64,000 bases of DNA from assembly GCF_004011865.1 (NCBI RefSeq), contig NZ_RKLP01000013.1, forward strand, positions 143,467-207,466. Reading direction: 5' to 3'. A model generated the notes under the pieces. The model searched no databases. It had not been told where the DNA came from and saw nothing but the letters and a program-made list of their open reading frames with translations. This document shows positions 17,583-25,023 of this stretch, in pieces; within the stretch, counting starts at the first letter, position 1, and each line of letters begins with the position of its first letter. Source of the stretch: Prescottella agglutinans (GTDB lineage Bacteria; Actinomycetota; Actinomycetes; Mycobacteriales; Mycobacteriaceae). A program made the translations under genes and the position numbers.

Positions 17583-18248
17583 GTGTCGGCGCTCATTCCC
17601 CGGCCCCGTCGCGCGGTCGCCCCCGGTGCCGTGTTGGTTCCGGACTGGCTCGGTACCGACGAACAGCGCCACCTGGTCGGGGCGTGCCGCGAGTGGGCGC
17701 GCGGACCGGTGCCGATGCGGGCGGCCCGACTGCCGACCGGACACGCGATGTCGGTGCGGACGGTCTGCCTGGGCTGGCACTGGCAGCCGTACCGCTACAG
17801 CCGGATCGCCGACGACGCCGGCGGCGGACGGGTGCTGCCGGTACCGGAGTGGCTGGCGCAGTTGGGAAGACGCGCCGTCGCCGACGCCTACGGCGATCCC
17901 GCCGCCGGAGCGTCCTACGACCCCGACGCGGCGCTGATCAACTTCTACGACGACACCGCCCGCATGGGTATGCACCGCGACCAGGAGGAGCGGGCGGACG
18001 CCCCGGTGGTGTCGCTGAGCATCGGCGACACGTGCACGTTCCGGTTCGGCAACCCCGATACCCGGAACAAGCCGTACACGGACGTCGAACTGTGCTCGGG
18101 GGATCTGTTCGTGTTCGGTGGTCCGTCCCGCTTCGCGTACCACGGTGTGCCGAAGACGTTTCCGGGCACCGCGGATCCGGAGTGCGGGCTGACGCGCGGC
18201 CGCCTCAACATCACGCTGCGGGTCACCGGGTTGGAGGACACGCGATGA
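17583..18248 (+). CDS. alkB: AlkB family DNA/RNA demethylase
   Basis: A 221-residue Fe(II)/2OG dioxygenase that oxidatively removes methyl groups from 1-methyladenine and 3-methylcytosine. Iron ligands are His131, Asp133 (MHRDQEE) and His187 (AYHGVPK). 2OG-binding arginines are Arg207 and Arg213 in RLNITLRVTG, and the family landmark INFYDDTARMGMH precedes the HxD. The GTG start directly follows the stop of the zinc-domain gene and the stop overlaps the start of alkA (ATGA). Confidence 0.92.
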   Translation: MSALIPRPRRAVAPGAVLVPDWLGTDEQRHLVGACREWARGPVPMRAARLPTGHAMSVRTVCLGWHWQPYRYSRIADDAGGGRVLPVPEWLAQLGRRAVADAYGDPAAGASYDPDAALINFYDDTARMGMHRDQEERADAPVVSLSIGDTCTFRFGNPDTRNKPYTDVELCSGDLFVFGGPSRFAYHGVPKTFPGTADPECGLTRGRLNITLRVTGLEDTR

Positions 18249-19111
18249 GAGCCCATACCCTCAGCCTCCCCTTCCGCCCGCCCTTCACCACCGCCCCGAT
18301 GCTCGGCGCCCTGGCCGCGCACGCCGTCGACGGACTCGAGCGCCACGACCCGGAGAGCGGCACCCACACCCGCGTCGTCCCGGCCCCGCACGGGCCGGCG
18401 GTGGTGAGCGTGCGGTTCGACGGCACCGATCACGTCACGGCGACCGTGCGCGCGTCGCATCCGGACGATGTCTCGCATGTCGACGCGCTGGTGCGCGGGT
18501 GGCTGGATCTCGATGCCGACACCGAGACCGTCGATGCGGCGCTGGGGGCGCATCCGCTGCTCGCCGATCACGTCGCCGCGCGGCCCGGGCTGCGGATCCT
18601 CGGTTCGGTCGACGGCTTCGAGACGGCCGTGCTGACAGTCCTAGGCCAGCAGGTGTCGCTGTCGGCGGCAAGGACATTCGGATCGCGCTTCGTGACAGCG
18701 TTCGGTACCCCGACCGAGTTCGACGGGTTCGTGAGCTTCCCCGATCCGGAGCAACTCGCCCAACTCGATCCGCTGGTCGTCCAGAAGGCCGTCGGCCTCA
18801 CCGGGGCCCGCGCCCGCACCGTCCAGGCGCTCGCGGAGGCCGCGGCGGACGGGCTGCACCTCGGTCCCGACGCCGACCCGACCGAATTCCGCGCCCGCCT
18901 GCTGGCGTTGCCGGGGATCGGCCCGTGGACCGCCGACTATCTCGCGGTGCGGGTGCTCGGCGACCGTGACGCCTACCCGTCCGGCGACCTCGTGCTGCGG
19001 CGCGCGTTGGGGGTGAAGACTGCGCGCGAGGCCGCCGCGGCATCGGAGCCGTGGCGGCCGTGGCGGGCGTACGCCGTGTTCCATCTGTGGGCGAGTCAGG
19101 CGTTCCTGTAG
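18245..19111 (+). CDS. alkA: DNA-3-methyladenine glycosylase II (AlkA-type)
   Basis: A 288-residue HhH-GPD glycosylase that excises alkylated purines. An AlkA N-terminal domain (about 1-110) precedes the helix-hairpin-helix LPGIGPWTADYLAVRVLGD (about 222-240) and catalytic Asp248 (YPSGDLVLRR). A cofactor or Ada domain is absent, unlike Ada-AlkA fusions; the Ada zinc domain is encoded two genes upstream. Its last codons and the following bases are duplicated downstream at 23296-23343, next to katA. Confidence 0.9.
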   Translation: MRAHTLSLPFRPPFTTAPMLGALAAHAVDGLERHDPESGTHTRVVPAPHGPAVVSVRFDGTDHVTATVRASHPDDVSHVDALVRGWLDLDADTETVDAALGAHPLLADHVAARPGLRILGSVDGFETAVLTVLGQQVSLSAARTFGSRFVTAFGTPTEFDGFVSFPDPEQLAQLDPLVVQKAVGLTGARARTVQALAEAAADGLHLGPDADPTEFRARLLALPGIGPWTADYLAVRVLGDRDAYPSGDLVLRRALGVKTAREAAAASEPWRPWRAYAVFHLWASQAFL

Positions 19112-19126
19112 ATCAACCCTGCCCGG
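19079..19126. repeat. 48-bp direct repeat, left copy (alkA 3' end / katA-junction)
   Basis: The copy starts in the last codons of alkA (Phe-His-Leu-Trp-Ala-Ser) and runs past its stop. It matches 45 of 48 bases with 23296-23343. Bases after the alkA stop correspond to the 3' end of katA in the right copy, so this copy carries a remnant of an alkA/katA junction. The two copies bracket the conservon operon. Confidence 0.85.
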
Positions 19127-19159
19127 TACTGCCCGGTTGACTCGCGGGGTCGGGTGGGT

Positions 19160-19768
19160 TCAGGCCACCGAGGTGCTGACTTGGTAGATGAGGTGTTCGA
19201 GGAGCGTGATCAATACGGACTTGCACGATTCGCGGTCACGCGCGTCGCACAGCACGATGGGGGTCTTGGCATCGAGGTCGAGTGCGTCGCGAACCTCGTC
19301 GATCGTGTAGGCCTGGGAGCTGTCGAAGCAGTTCACCGCGATCGCGAACGAGACACCGCGCCGTTCGAAGTAGTCGATGGCAGCGAACGAGTTCTCGAGC
19401 CGGCGGGTATCTGCGAGAACAACGGCGCCGAGGGCCCCACGCACCAGTTCGTCCCAAAGGAACCAGAATCGGTCCTGTCCAGGCGTGCCGAACAGGTACA
19501 GCACGAGGCTGTCATCGATCGTGATACGACCGAAGTCCAGGGCCACGGTGGTCGTGGTCTTACCTTCTACGCCCGACAAATCGTCGATGCCGGTGGACAA
19601 TTCGGAAATCGTCTCTTCGGTGCGCAGTGGTGCGATCTCGCTGACGGAGGACACCATCGTGGTCTTACCGACTCCGAATCCGCCGGCTACGAGGATCTTG
19701 ACCGAAGCAGCCAGGTCGGCTGAGGACGCATTGTCATGCATGTGTTGTCTACAGCTTTCGGATTCCAT
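19160..19768 (-). CDS. cvnD: Conservon GTP-binding protein (CvnD type)
   Basis: A 202-residue small GTPase-like protein. It has the P-loop GGFGVGKTT (about residues 29-37), the switch-II-like LFGTPGQDRFW, and AVNCFD in place of a canonical NKxD. It is the last gene of a four-gene conservon (sensor ATPase - roadblock - DUF742 - GTPase), a membrane-associated signalling module of actinobacteria regulating development or secondary metabolism in Streptomyces. Start at 19768 overlaps the DUF742 gene by 20 bases; ATG at 19741 is an alternative that leaves a 7-base gap. Confidence 0.85.
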   Translation of the reverse strand: MESESCRQHMHDNASSADLAASVKILVAGGFGVGKTTMVSSVSEIAPLRTEETISELSTGIDDLSGVEGKTTTTVALDFGRITIDDSLVLYLFGTPGQDRFWFLWDELVRGALGAVVLADTRRLENSFAAIDYFERRGVSFAIAVNCFDSSQAYTIDEVRDALDLDAKTPIVLCDARDRESCKSVLITLLEHLIYQVSTSVA

Positions 19769-20138
19769 CGAGTACGGCTTGCAGAATTTTCACGTCGCCG
19801 ATCCCGCTAATGTCGTTGTAGGAGTCAGCGCTGGCGGGAGCCCGGAAGTTCAGTACTCCCTCGGCGATGAGATCGCCGACCAGGATCTTGGTCACCGCCA
19901 GAGGCAGATTCAGGTGCGCCGAGACTTCGGCCACCGACTGCGCGAGACGGCACAGCTGAACGATCTCCGCGTACTCCGATTCCATGTGCCGCAGTCGCGG
20001 AGTGGGGGACACGGTCACGACAAGCGTGAGCATGTCGAGATCGTGTCCCGCGCCCATCGTGCGGCCCCGCGTGACGGTGTACGGGCGGACCAGAGGTCCG
20101 GCCGCATCGTCGAACAACGGTTGACCAATACCTGTCAC
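19749..20138 (-). CDS. cvnC: DUF742 protein (CvnC type)
   Basis: A 129-residue DUF742 protein: the RPYTVTRGRT motif (about residues 18-27) and the winged-helix-like region EIVQLCRLAQSVAEVSAHLN, then LAVTKILVGDLIAEGVL. It probably binds DNA or partner proteins in the conservon complex. It begins 6 bases after the roadblock gene. Confidence 0.85.
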   Translation of the reverse strand: MTGIGQPLFDDAAGPLVRPYTVTRGRTMGAGHDLDMLTLVVTVSPTPRLRHMESEYAEIVQLCRLAQSVAEVSAHLNLPLAVTKILVGDLIAEGVLNFRAPASADSYNDISGIGDVKILQAVLDGIRKL

Positions 20139-20144
20139 GGCAAC

Positions 20145-20564
20145 CTATGCTCCCCGCTGCGTCGCGCTGTGGCGAGGATCGGTGGACAGATAGCTACCTA
20201 CACGCTGCACAGTCATGTTCATTTCGTACGCGACCATACCCAGATTTGCGGTGTCGTTGGCCTGCAATGCGATACATGCGTTGCGTCCGGCCGCCGTCAC
20301 GAACAGCACCGCCTTCTCGAGTTCGATGACGGCCTGGCGAACGCTGCCGCCTTGAAAGCGATGTCCCGCGCTGCGTGCCAGCCCGTACAGAGTGGCCGAC
20401 ATGGCACCGAAGTGCTCGGCATCCTCACGGCTCATGGTCGTGCATCGGCCCAGCAGCAGCCCGTCGGTGGAAAGCACGACTGCATAGCGCACCCCGGCGA
20501 GACGATTGACTAGATCGTCGAGAAGCCAGTTCAGATCAGCTGAGTTCGAAGTCGTCACGTTCAC
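20145..20564 (-). CDS. cvnB: Roadblock/LC7 domain protein (CvnB type)
   Basis: A 139-residue roadblock/LC7 protein (DLVNRLAGVRYAVVLSTDGL at about residues 13-32), expected to dimerise and act with the CvnD GTPase, for instance as an activating or scaffold partner. Its ATG overlaps the sensor gene stop by 4 bases. Confidence 0.88.
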   Translation of the reverse strand: MNVTTSNSADLNWLLDDLVNRLAGVRYAVVLSTDGLLLGRCTTMSREDAEHFGAMSATLYGLARSAGHRFQGGSVRQAVIELEKAVLFVTAAGRNACIALQANDTANLGMVAYEMNMTVQRVGSYLSTDPRHSATQRGA

Positions 20565-23038
20565 CTTCCATCACCTTTCATTTCGTCCCAGATTGCATAC
20601 TCGGGCGGGGGTGCCGAGTGTCGAGCCTGCTGGGTACCGTACGTGATGGCGGACATCAGATCTCGTGCTTGCTCCGCCGATCGTTGCAGCTGCAGCGCTT
20701 GCGTCTCGGTCTCGGGCTCGGGCTCGGGTTGAGGATCATGCGCCAACTCCGGTGCCAGACTGGCCTGCCGGCGACGGCGAGGCAGGTTCGGGCGACCGTC
20801 ACCGCCGTTGTCGAGCAACGGTTGCGGGGTGGAGGCCGCCGGTTCGGCAGCCGGGGTCGGCACCTCGTCCCATGCGGTTGTCGCGGAATATTCCGTGTAC
20901 TCGGCCTGTGGCGAGCTGTCGACGCGGTCGAGGTGTGACCACGCCCGCTCCGGGGCAACCGACTGCACTGGCTGTTCGATGGGAGGCGCCGGGGTGGTGG
21001 GTGCCAGTGTTGCGACACCCACCGCAGTCGAAGCTGATTCGGCAGAGTCGAGATCCGGCAGCACGCCGGCAGTCCGCACCTCTGGCCGATGGTCGGCGAA
21101 CCGATCCGGCACATCGCCGACCACAGGTGTCGTATCGGAGGCGACCACCGAGTTCGGCACCAGCACGATGGCGCGAATGCCGCCGTACTCGGATTCGCTC
21201 AGCTGCACACTGATTCCGTGCCGCACCCCCAGCTGCGAAACGATGAACAAGCCCAGGCGTGACGTTTCCGAAAGTGTTTCGACTCCGAAATCCGGTGGAT
21301 TGCGCAGCATCTCGTTGACGCGGTCGAGTTCCTCGGCGGGCATTCCCATGCCCTGATCGCTGATCTCGATCACGACACCCTTGCCGACCACGTTGCCGCT
21401 CACTTCGACGCGCGACTGCGGCGGGGAGAACGCCGTTGCGTTGTCGAGCAGTTCGGCGAGCAGGTGGATGAGGTCGGCAACCACGTTGCCGACGATGAAC
21501 ACCTGAGGCATGCGGCGGTTGTGCACCCGCTTGTAGTCGAGGCTCTCGCCGATCGCGCTACGCACCAGATCGACCAGCGGCACCGGACTCCGCCACTGGC
21601 GGCCGGGCTGGCTGCCACCGAGGATGACGAGGTTCTCGGCGTTGCGGCGTTGACGGGTCGCCAGGTGGTCGAGTCGGAAGAATGCGTCGAGCATGGCGGG
21701 ATCCTCCTGGCGTTGTTCCGCCTCGTCGAGGACCTCGAGTTGCTGATGCACCACCATCTGGCTGCGGTGGGCGAGATTGAGGAACACCGCGCGCACACCC
21801 TCGCGGGTGCGGGCCTCGGTGACCGCGGCAGACACGGCGGCCGTGTGTGCGCGGTTGAATGCGTTCGCCACCGAGCCGATCTCGTCGTCACCGAAGTCCA
21901 GGTGCGCAGCCTGGGGATCGATCTGCTCGCCCGCGGCCAGCTTGCGCATGGTCTCGGGCAGTTCGACCTCCGCCAGGTCCAGCGTTTCCGTGCGTAGGCG
22001 CTTGAGCCGCCCGATCAGCCGGTTGGCCAGCCACAGCGAGAGTAGGAAGGCCACGAGCGCAAGGGCGAGCACAGCCGCACCCGCCCACAGTGAGTTCTCC
22101 GCCGTGCGTTCGCCCTCGTCGGCAGCGATCTGGTTCGCATGGTCGTTCAGGCTCTTCCATGCGTCGATCACGGGCGCGGACAACTGTTCCTGCGCGGAAC
22201 TCCACTCGGCGAAGGTCATTGGCGGTGGCGGGACGTCACCGTTTTTGTCCAGCTCCGGCGGATTGATGAGGTAGTCCTCCATCGCGGCCACCTGCTGCCA
22301 GCCGGGAGATTCGAGTGCTGCCCGGATCTTCTCAGCTGCTGGATCGGCGCCCAGATCGGCGACGAGCTGCGGAAGTGCGGTCCGATAGGACCCGACCAGA
22401 TTTCGATAGTCGTTACGCAGTGGACCGCCGCTGAGCCGTCCGTTCAGTTCGGCAGCGGTGAGCGCGGCGGACCGTGACATATCCTCCATCGCGTGGAGGG
22501 TGCGCACGGCATTGAGGAGTGCGACGCCGACCTGGGCGGTGGGCGCGTTGGAGGTGATCTGGTTGCTGCCGAGCGCAACCGCATCGAGAATTTGGTTGTA
22601 GATGCCGTATGTTTGCTCGATCGGCATTCGTCCTGCGTCGATCTGACCGCGAATCTGAGGCATGCTGGCGCTCAAGGTGTCGAACCCACCCGTGTCGGCA
22701 CCCATGGCGCCCTTCGACCGGGTCTGCAGCTCCGATGAGTAGCGAGCCAGCTCGACAAACGCGGCGTCGAGTTTCTTCCGTGTTGCGTCGAGCGCGGCCG
22801 GATCGCTCTGTTCACCGGACAGCTGCCACAGCGACAGCATCCGCTCCTGTTCTACCAAGGCAACCACATCGCGAGCGTGGCTCACCGCTTCTTGGTTCAC
22901 TTCCGCCCATTGCTTGGACTCGCGACCCTCACGAATCAGGTAACCCGCGGTTCCTACACCGATTCCGAGCAATGCCACGCTAGGCACCAATGCGATGGCC
23001 AGGATCCGGGCTCGGATGCCGAGGCGCACTTTCAACAT
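20561..23038 (-). CDS. cvnA: Conservon sensor-kinase-like ATPase (CvnA type)
   Basis: An 825-residue membrane sensor. Order: TM1 (about 9-33, ILAIALVPSVALLGIGVG); an extracellular nitrate/nitrite-sensor-like helical domain; TM2 (about 316-340, AAVLALALVAFLLSLWLANR); a HAMP-like linker; a HATPase_c domain with LLDNATAFSPP and ISDQGMGMP; then a long Pro/Ala/Glu-rich cytoplasmic tail. No phospho-acceptor histidine box of classical kinases is evident, as in other CvnA proteins. Start: ATG at 23038 just before the conserved LGIRARI; a GTG at 23131 would add 31 poorly conserved residues. TATATT ends 6 bases before this ATG, consistent with a leaderless mRNA. Confidence 0.85.
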   Translation of the reverse strand: MLKVRLGIRARILAIALVPSVALLGIGVGTAGYLIREGRESKQWAEVNQEAVSHARDVVALVEQERMLSLWQLSGEQSDPAALDATRKKLDAAFVELARYSSELQTRSKGAMGADTGGFDTLSASMPQIRGQIDAGRMPIEQTYGIYNQILDAVALGSNQITSNAPTAQVGVALLNAVRTLHAMEDMSRSAALTAAELNGRLSGGPLRNDYRNLVGSYRTALPQLVADLGADPAAEKIRAALESPGWQQVAAMEDYLINPPELDKNGDVPPPPMTFAEWSSAQEQLSAPVIDAWKSLNDHANQIAADEGERTAENSLWAGAAVLALALVAFLLSLWLANRLIGRLKRLRTETLDLAEVELPETMRKLAAGEQIDPQAAHLDFGDDEIGSVANAFNRAHTAAVSAAVTEARTREGVRAVFLNLAHRSQMVVHQQLEVLDEAEQRQEDPAMLDAFFRLDHLATRQRRNAENLVILGGSQPGRQWRSPVPLVDLVRSAIGESLDYKRVHNRRMPQVFIVGNVVADLIHLLAELLDNATAFSPPQSRVEVSGNVVGKGVVIEISDQGMGMPAEELDRVNEMLRNPPDFGVETLSETSRLGLFIVSQLGVRHGISVQLSESEYGGIRAIVLVPNSVVASDTTPVVGDVPDRFADHRPEVRTAGVLPDLDSAESASTAVGVATLAPTTPAPPIEQPVQSVAPERAWSHLDRVDSSPQAEYTEYSATTAWDEVPTPAAEPAASTPQPLLDNGGDGRPNLPRRRRQASLAPELAHDPQPEPEPETETQALQLQRSAEQARDLMSAITYGTQQARHSAPPPEYAIWDEMKGDGR

Positions 23039-23044
23039 CGGGGC

Positions 23045-23066
23045 AATATAGCTGACCGAATTTCGG
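23045..23066 (-). promoter_or_regulatory. Candidate leaderless promoter and operator of the conservon
   Basis: On the minus strand TATATT (23050-23045) is a good -10 hexamer placing transcription start at the A of the cvnA ATG at 23038. No clear -35 is seen. A palindrome CCGAA-T-TTCGG (23056-23066) lies in the spacer region and could be an operator. Confidence 0.4.
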
Positions 23067-23177
23067 ATGTATACCTCGGCCTCACCGCCCCGATTTTCGC
23101 TCGATCCGGTCGGCCCCTTGGTTTTTGACACCTAGGGGTGGTGGTGTCGACTCGCAGCCCCTCGCCCAGGAACTCGC

Positions 23178-23210
23178 AGCGCCGACATCCCTGTTCGGGA
23201 CATCGGCGCT
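23178..23210 (-). terminator. Hairpin between katA and the conservon
   Basis: AGCGCCGA (23178-23185) pairs with TCGGCGCT (23203-23210); two mismatches follow and then a TCCC/GGGA inner stem. It probably stops katA transcription before cvnA. Confidence 0.5.
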
Positions 23211-23295
23211 CTGTTGGGAACTACCACAAGATGGATCTCGGGAGGGGCGGAACGGCGAAATCGGTGACGCGACGTCTGCTGTTCCGTCCGCCCTC

Positions 23296-23343
23296 TTCCA
23301 TCTGTGGGCGAGTCCGGCGTTCCTGTAGATCACTCCTGCCCGG
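23296..23343. repeat. 48-bp direct repeat, right copy (alkA remnant fused to katA 3' end)
   Basis: 45 of 48 bases match 19079-19126. The copy encodes Phe-His-Leu-Trp-Ala-Ser-Pro-Ala-Phe-Leu-stop on the plus strand, a relic of the alkA C-terminus. It runs directly into the last codons of the convergent katA gene. Weaker similarity to alkA continues about 11 bases further upstream. The two copies frame the cvn operon. Confidence 0.85.
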
Positions 23344-24781
23344 CGCGCACCCCCTCCTCGACCCGGTCGCCGAGGTCCTTGTCGACGTTGCGCCAGTAGT
23401 CGAACGCCCGCACCAGCACCGGTTCGGTGACGCCGTCGAGCAGATGCCCGACGATGTTGGACACCAACCGGTCCCGGGCCGCGTCGTCGAGCACCTTGCG
23501 CACCATCGTGCCGGCCTGCCCCCAGTCGTCGTCGTCCTTGCGGAGCGTGTACGCCTGGTGCACCATCTCGCCGTCGCTGTACCAGCCCGCGGACTCGCCG
23601 GACACCGCGACGTCGGCGTGAGGCCCGCCCTTCGAGTTCGGCACGTACACCGGATCGCCGCGGTTGTGGTGCCGCAACTGACCGTCCTTGGTGTACGACG
23701 CCAGCGGCGCCGCATGCGGCGAATTGACCGGCAGCTCCTTGTAATTGGAGCCGATACGGTACCGGTGCGCGTCCGGGTACGAGAACCACCGGCCCAGCAG
23801 CATCTTGTCCGGGCTCGGCCCGGTGCCGGGCACCGAGTTGCTGGGCTCGAACGCGGCCTGCTCGATCTCGCAGTGGTAGTCGGTGGGGTTGCGATCGAGT
23901 TTCATGGTGCCGACATCGATCAGCGGGTAGTCGCCGTGCGGCCACACCTTCGTCAGGTCGAACGGGTTGAACCGGTAGGTCTTCGCCTCCTCGTACGGCA
24001 TGATCTGCATCTTCAGCGTCCACGTCGGGTACTCGCCCCGCTCGATCGACTGCCACAGGTCGCGCATGTGGAAGTCGGCGTCCGTCGCCGCGATCCGGTC
24101 GGCCTCCTCCTGGGTGAGGAAATCGACGCCCTGGTCGGTCTTGAAGTGGTACTTCACCCAGAATCGTTCACCCGCGGCGTTGACCCACATGTACGTGTGG
24201 CTCGAGTAGCCGTTCATGTGCCTCCAGGAGCGGGGGATGCCGCGATCACCCATCAGCCACGTCACCTGGTGCGCCGACTCGGGGGAGAGCGTCCAGAAGT
24301 CCCACTGCATGTCGTGGTCGCGCAGGTTGTTGTCGGCCCGCCGTTTCTGGGACCGGATGAAGTCCTGGAACTTCATCGGGTCGCGGACGAAGAAGATCGG
24401 GGTGTTGTTGCCGACCATGTCGAAGTTGCCCTGCTCGGTGTAGAACTTCAGCGCGAAGCCCCGGGGGTCGCGCCACGTGTCCGGGCTGCCCCGCTCGCCG
24501 GCGACCGTGGAGAAGCGCGCCAGCATCTCGACCTTCTTGCCGGGCTGGAACAGGTCGGCCTTGGTGTAGGCGCTCACGTCGTTCGTCACCTCGAAGGTGC
24601 CGAACGCGCCGCCGCCCTTGGCGTGTGGCTGACGCTCGGGCACGCGCTCGCGGTTGAACTGGGCCATCTTCTCGATCAGGTAGTAGTCCTGGAGCAGGAT
24701 CGGCCCGTCGGGTCCGACGGTCAGCGAATGTTGGTCGCTGGGTACCGGGATTCCGGAGTCGTCGGTTGTGTAGTTCGCCAT
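23330..24781 (-). CDS. katA: Monofunctional heme catalase (clade 3 type)
   Basis: A 483-residue small-subunit catalase. The catalytic His53 is in [14 protein letters not shown], the distal Asn in [15 protein letters not shown], and the proximal heme-ligand Tyr in [17 protein letters not shown]. Length and absence of a C-terminal flavodoxin-like domain fit the small-subunit NADPH-binding group. It degrades hydrogen peroxide in the cytoplasm. ATG start with GGAAGGAATG upstream. No fur or oxyR gene is adjacent. Its 3' end lies inside the right copy of the conservon-flanking repeat. Confidence 0.95.
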   Translation of the reverse strand: MANYTTDDSGIPVPSDQHSLTVGPDGPILLQDYYLIEKMAQFNRERVPERQPHAKGGGAFGTFEVTNDVSAYTKADLFQPGKKVEMLARFSTVAGERGSPDTWRDPRGFALKFYTEQGNFDMVGNNTPIFFVRDPMKFQDFIRSQKRRADNNLRDHDMQWDFWTLSPESAHQVTWLMGDRGIPRSWRHMNGYSSHTYMWVNAAGERFWVKYHFKTDQGVDFLTQEEADRIAATDADFHMRDLWQSIERGEYPTWTLKMQIMPYEEAKTYRFNPFDLTKVWPHGDYPLIDVGTMKLDRNPTDYHCEIEQAAFEPSNSVPGTGPSPDKMLLGRWFSYPDAHRYRIGSNYKELPVNSPHAAPLASYTKDGQLRHHNRGDPVYVPNSKGGPHADVAVSGESAGWYSDGEMVHQAYTLRKDDDDWGQAGTMVRKVLDDAARDRLVSNIVGHLLDGVTEPVLVRAFDYWRNVDKDLGDRVEEGVRAGQE

Positions 24782-25023
24782 CTCATTCCTTCCCTACGAG
24801 TCACGGTGTCCGTGCAGTAGAGACGACGCTCCGAAAGTGTTGGGCTGCAGAGCATCATCGGTGGAGTGCCCGCCCGGGGGTGCGACGCGCAACCCTCCTG
24901 GTGCGGTGTCTTCGTCCCTTCACCGCACTCCGGCGCGGCGCGTACCGAGCGCCATCCATCACTTACCAGCCGACCACTTCCCGGCCGATCCGTCAACCGA
25001 TGTGCGACCCCGGAATCGCTCGC

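Noticed and set aside
19112..23329. A transposon or integrative element carrying the conservon
   Set aside because: No transposase, integrase, terminal inverted repeats or tRNA target is visible; only the duplicated junction supports insertion.
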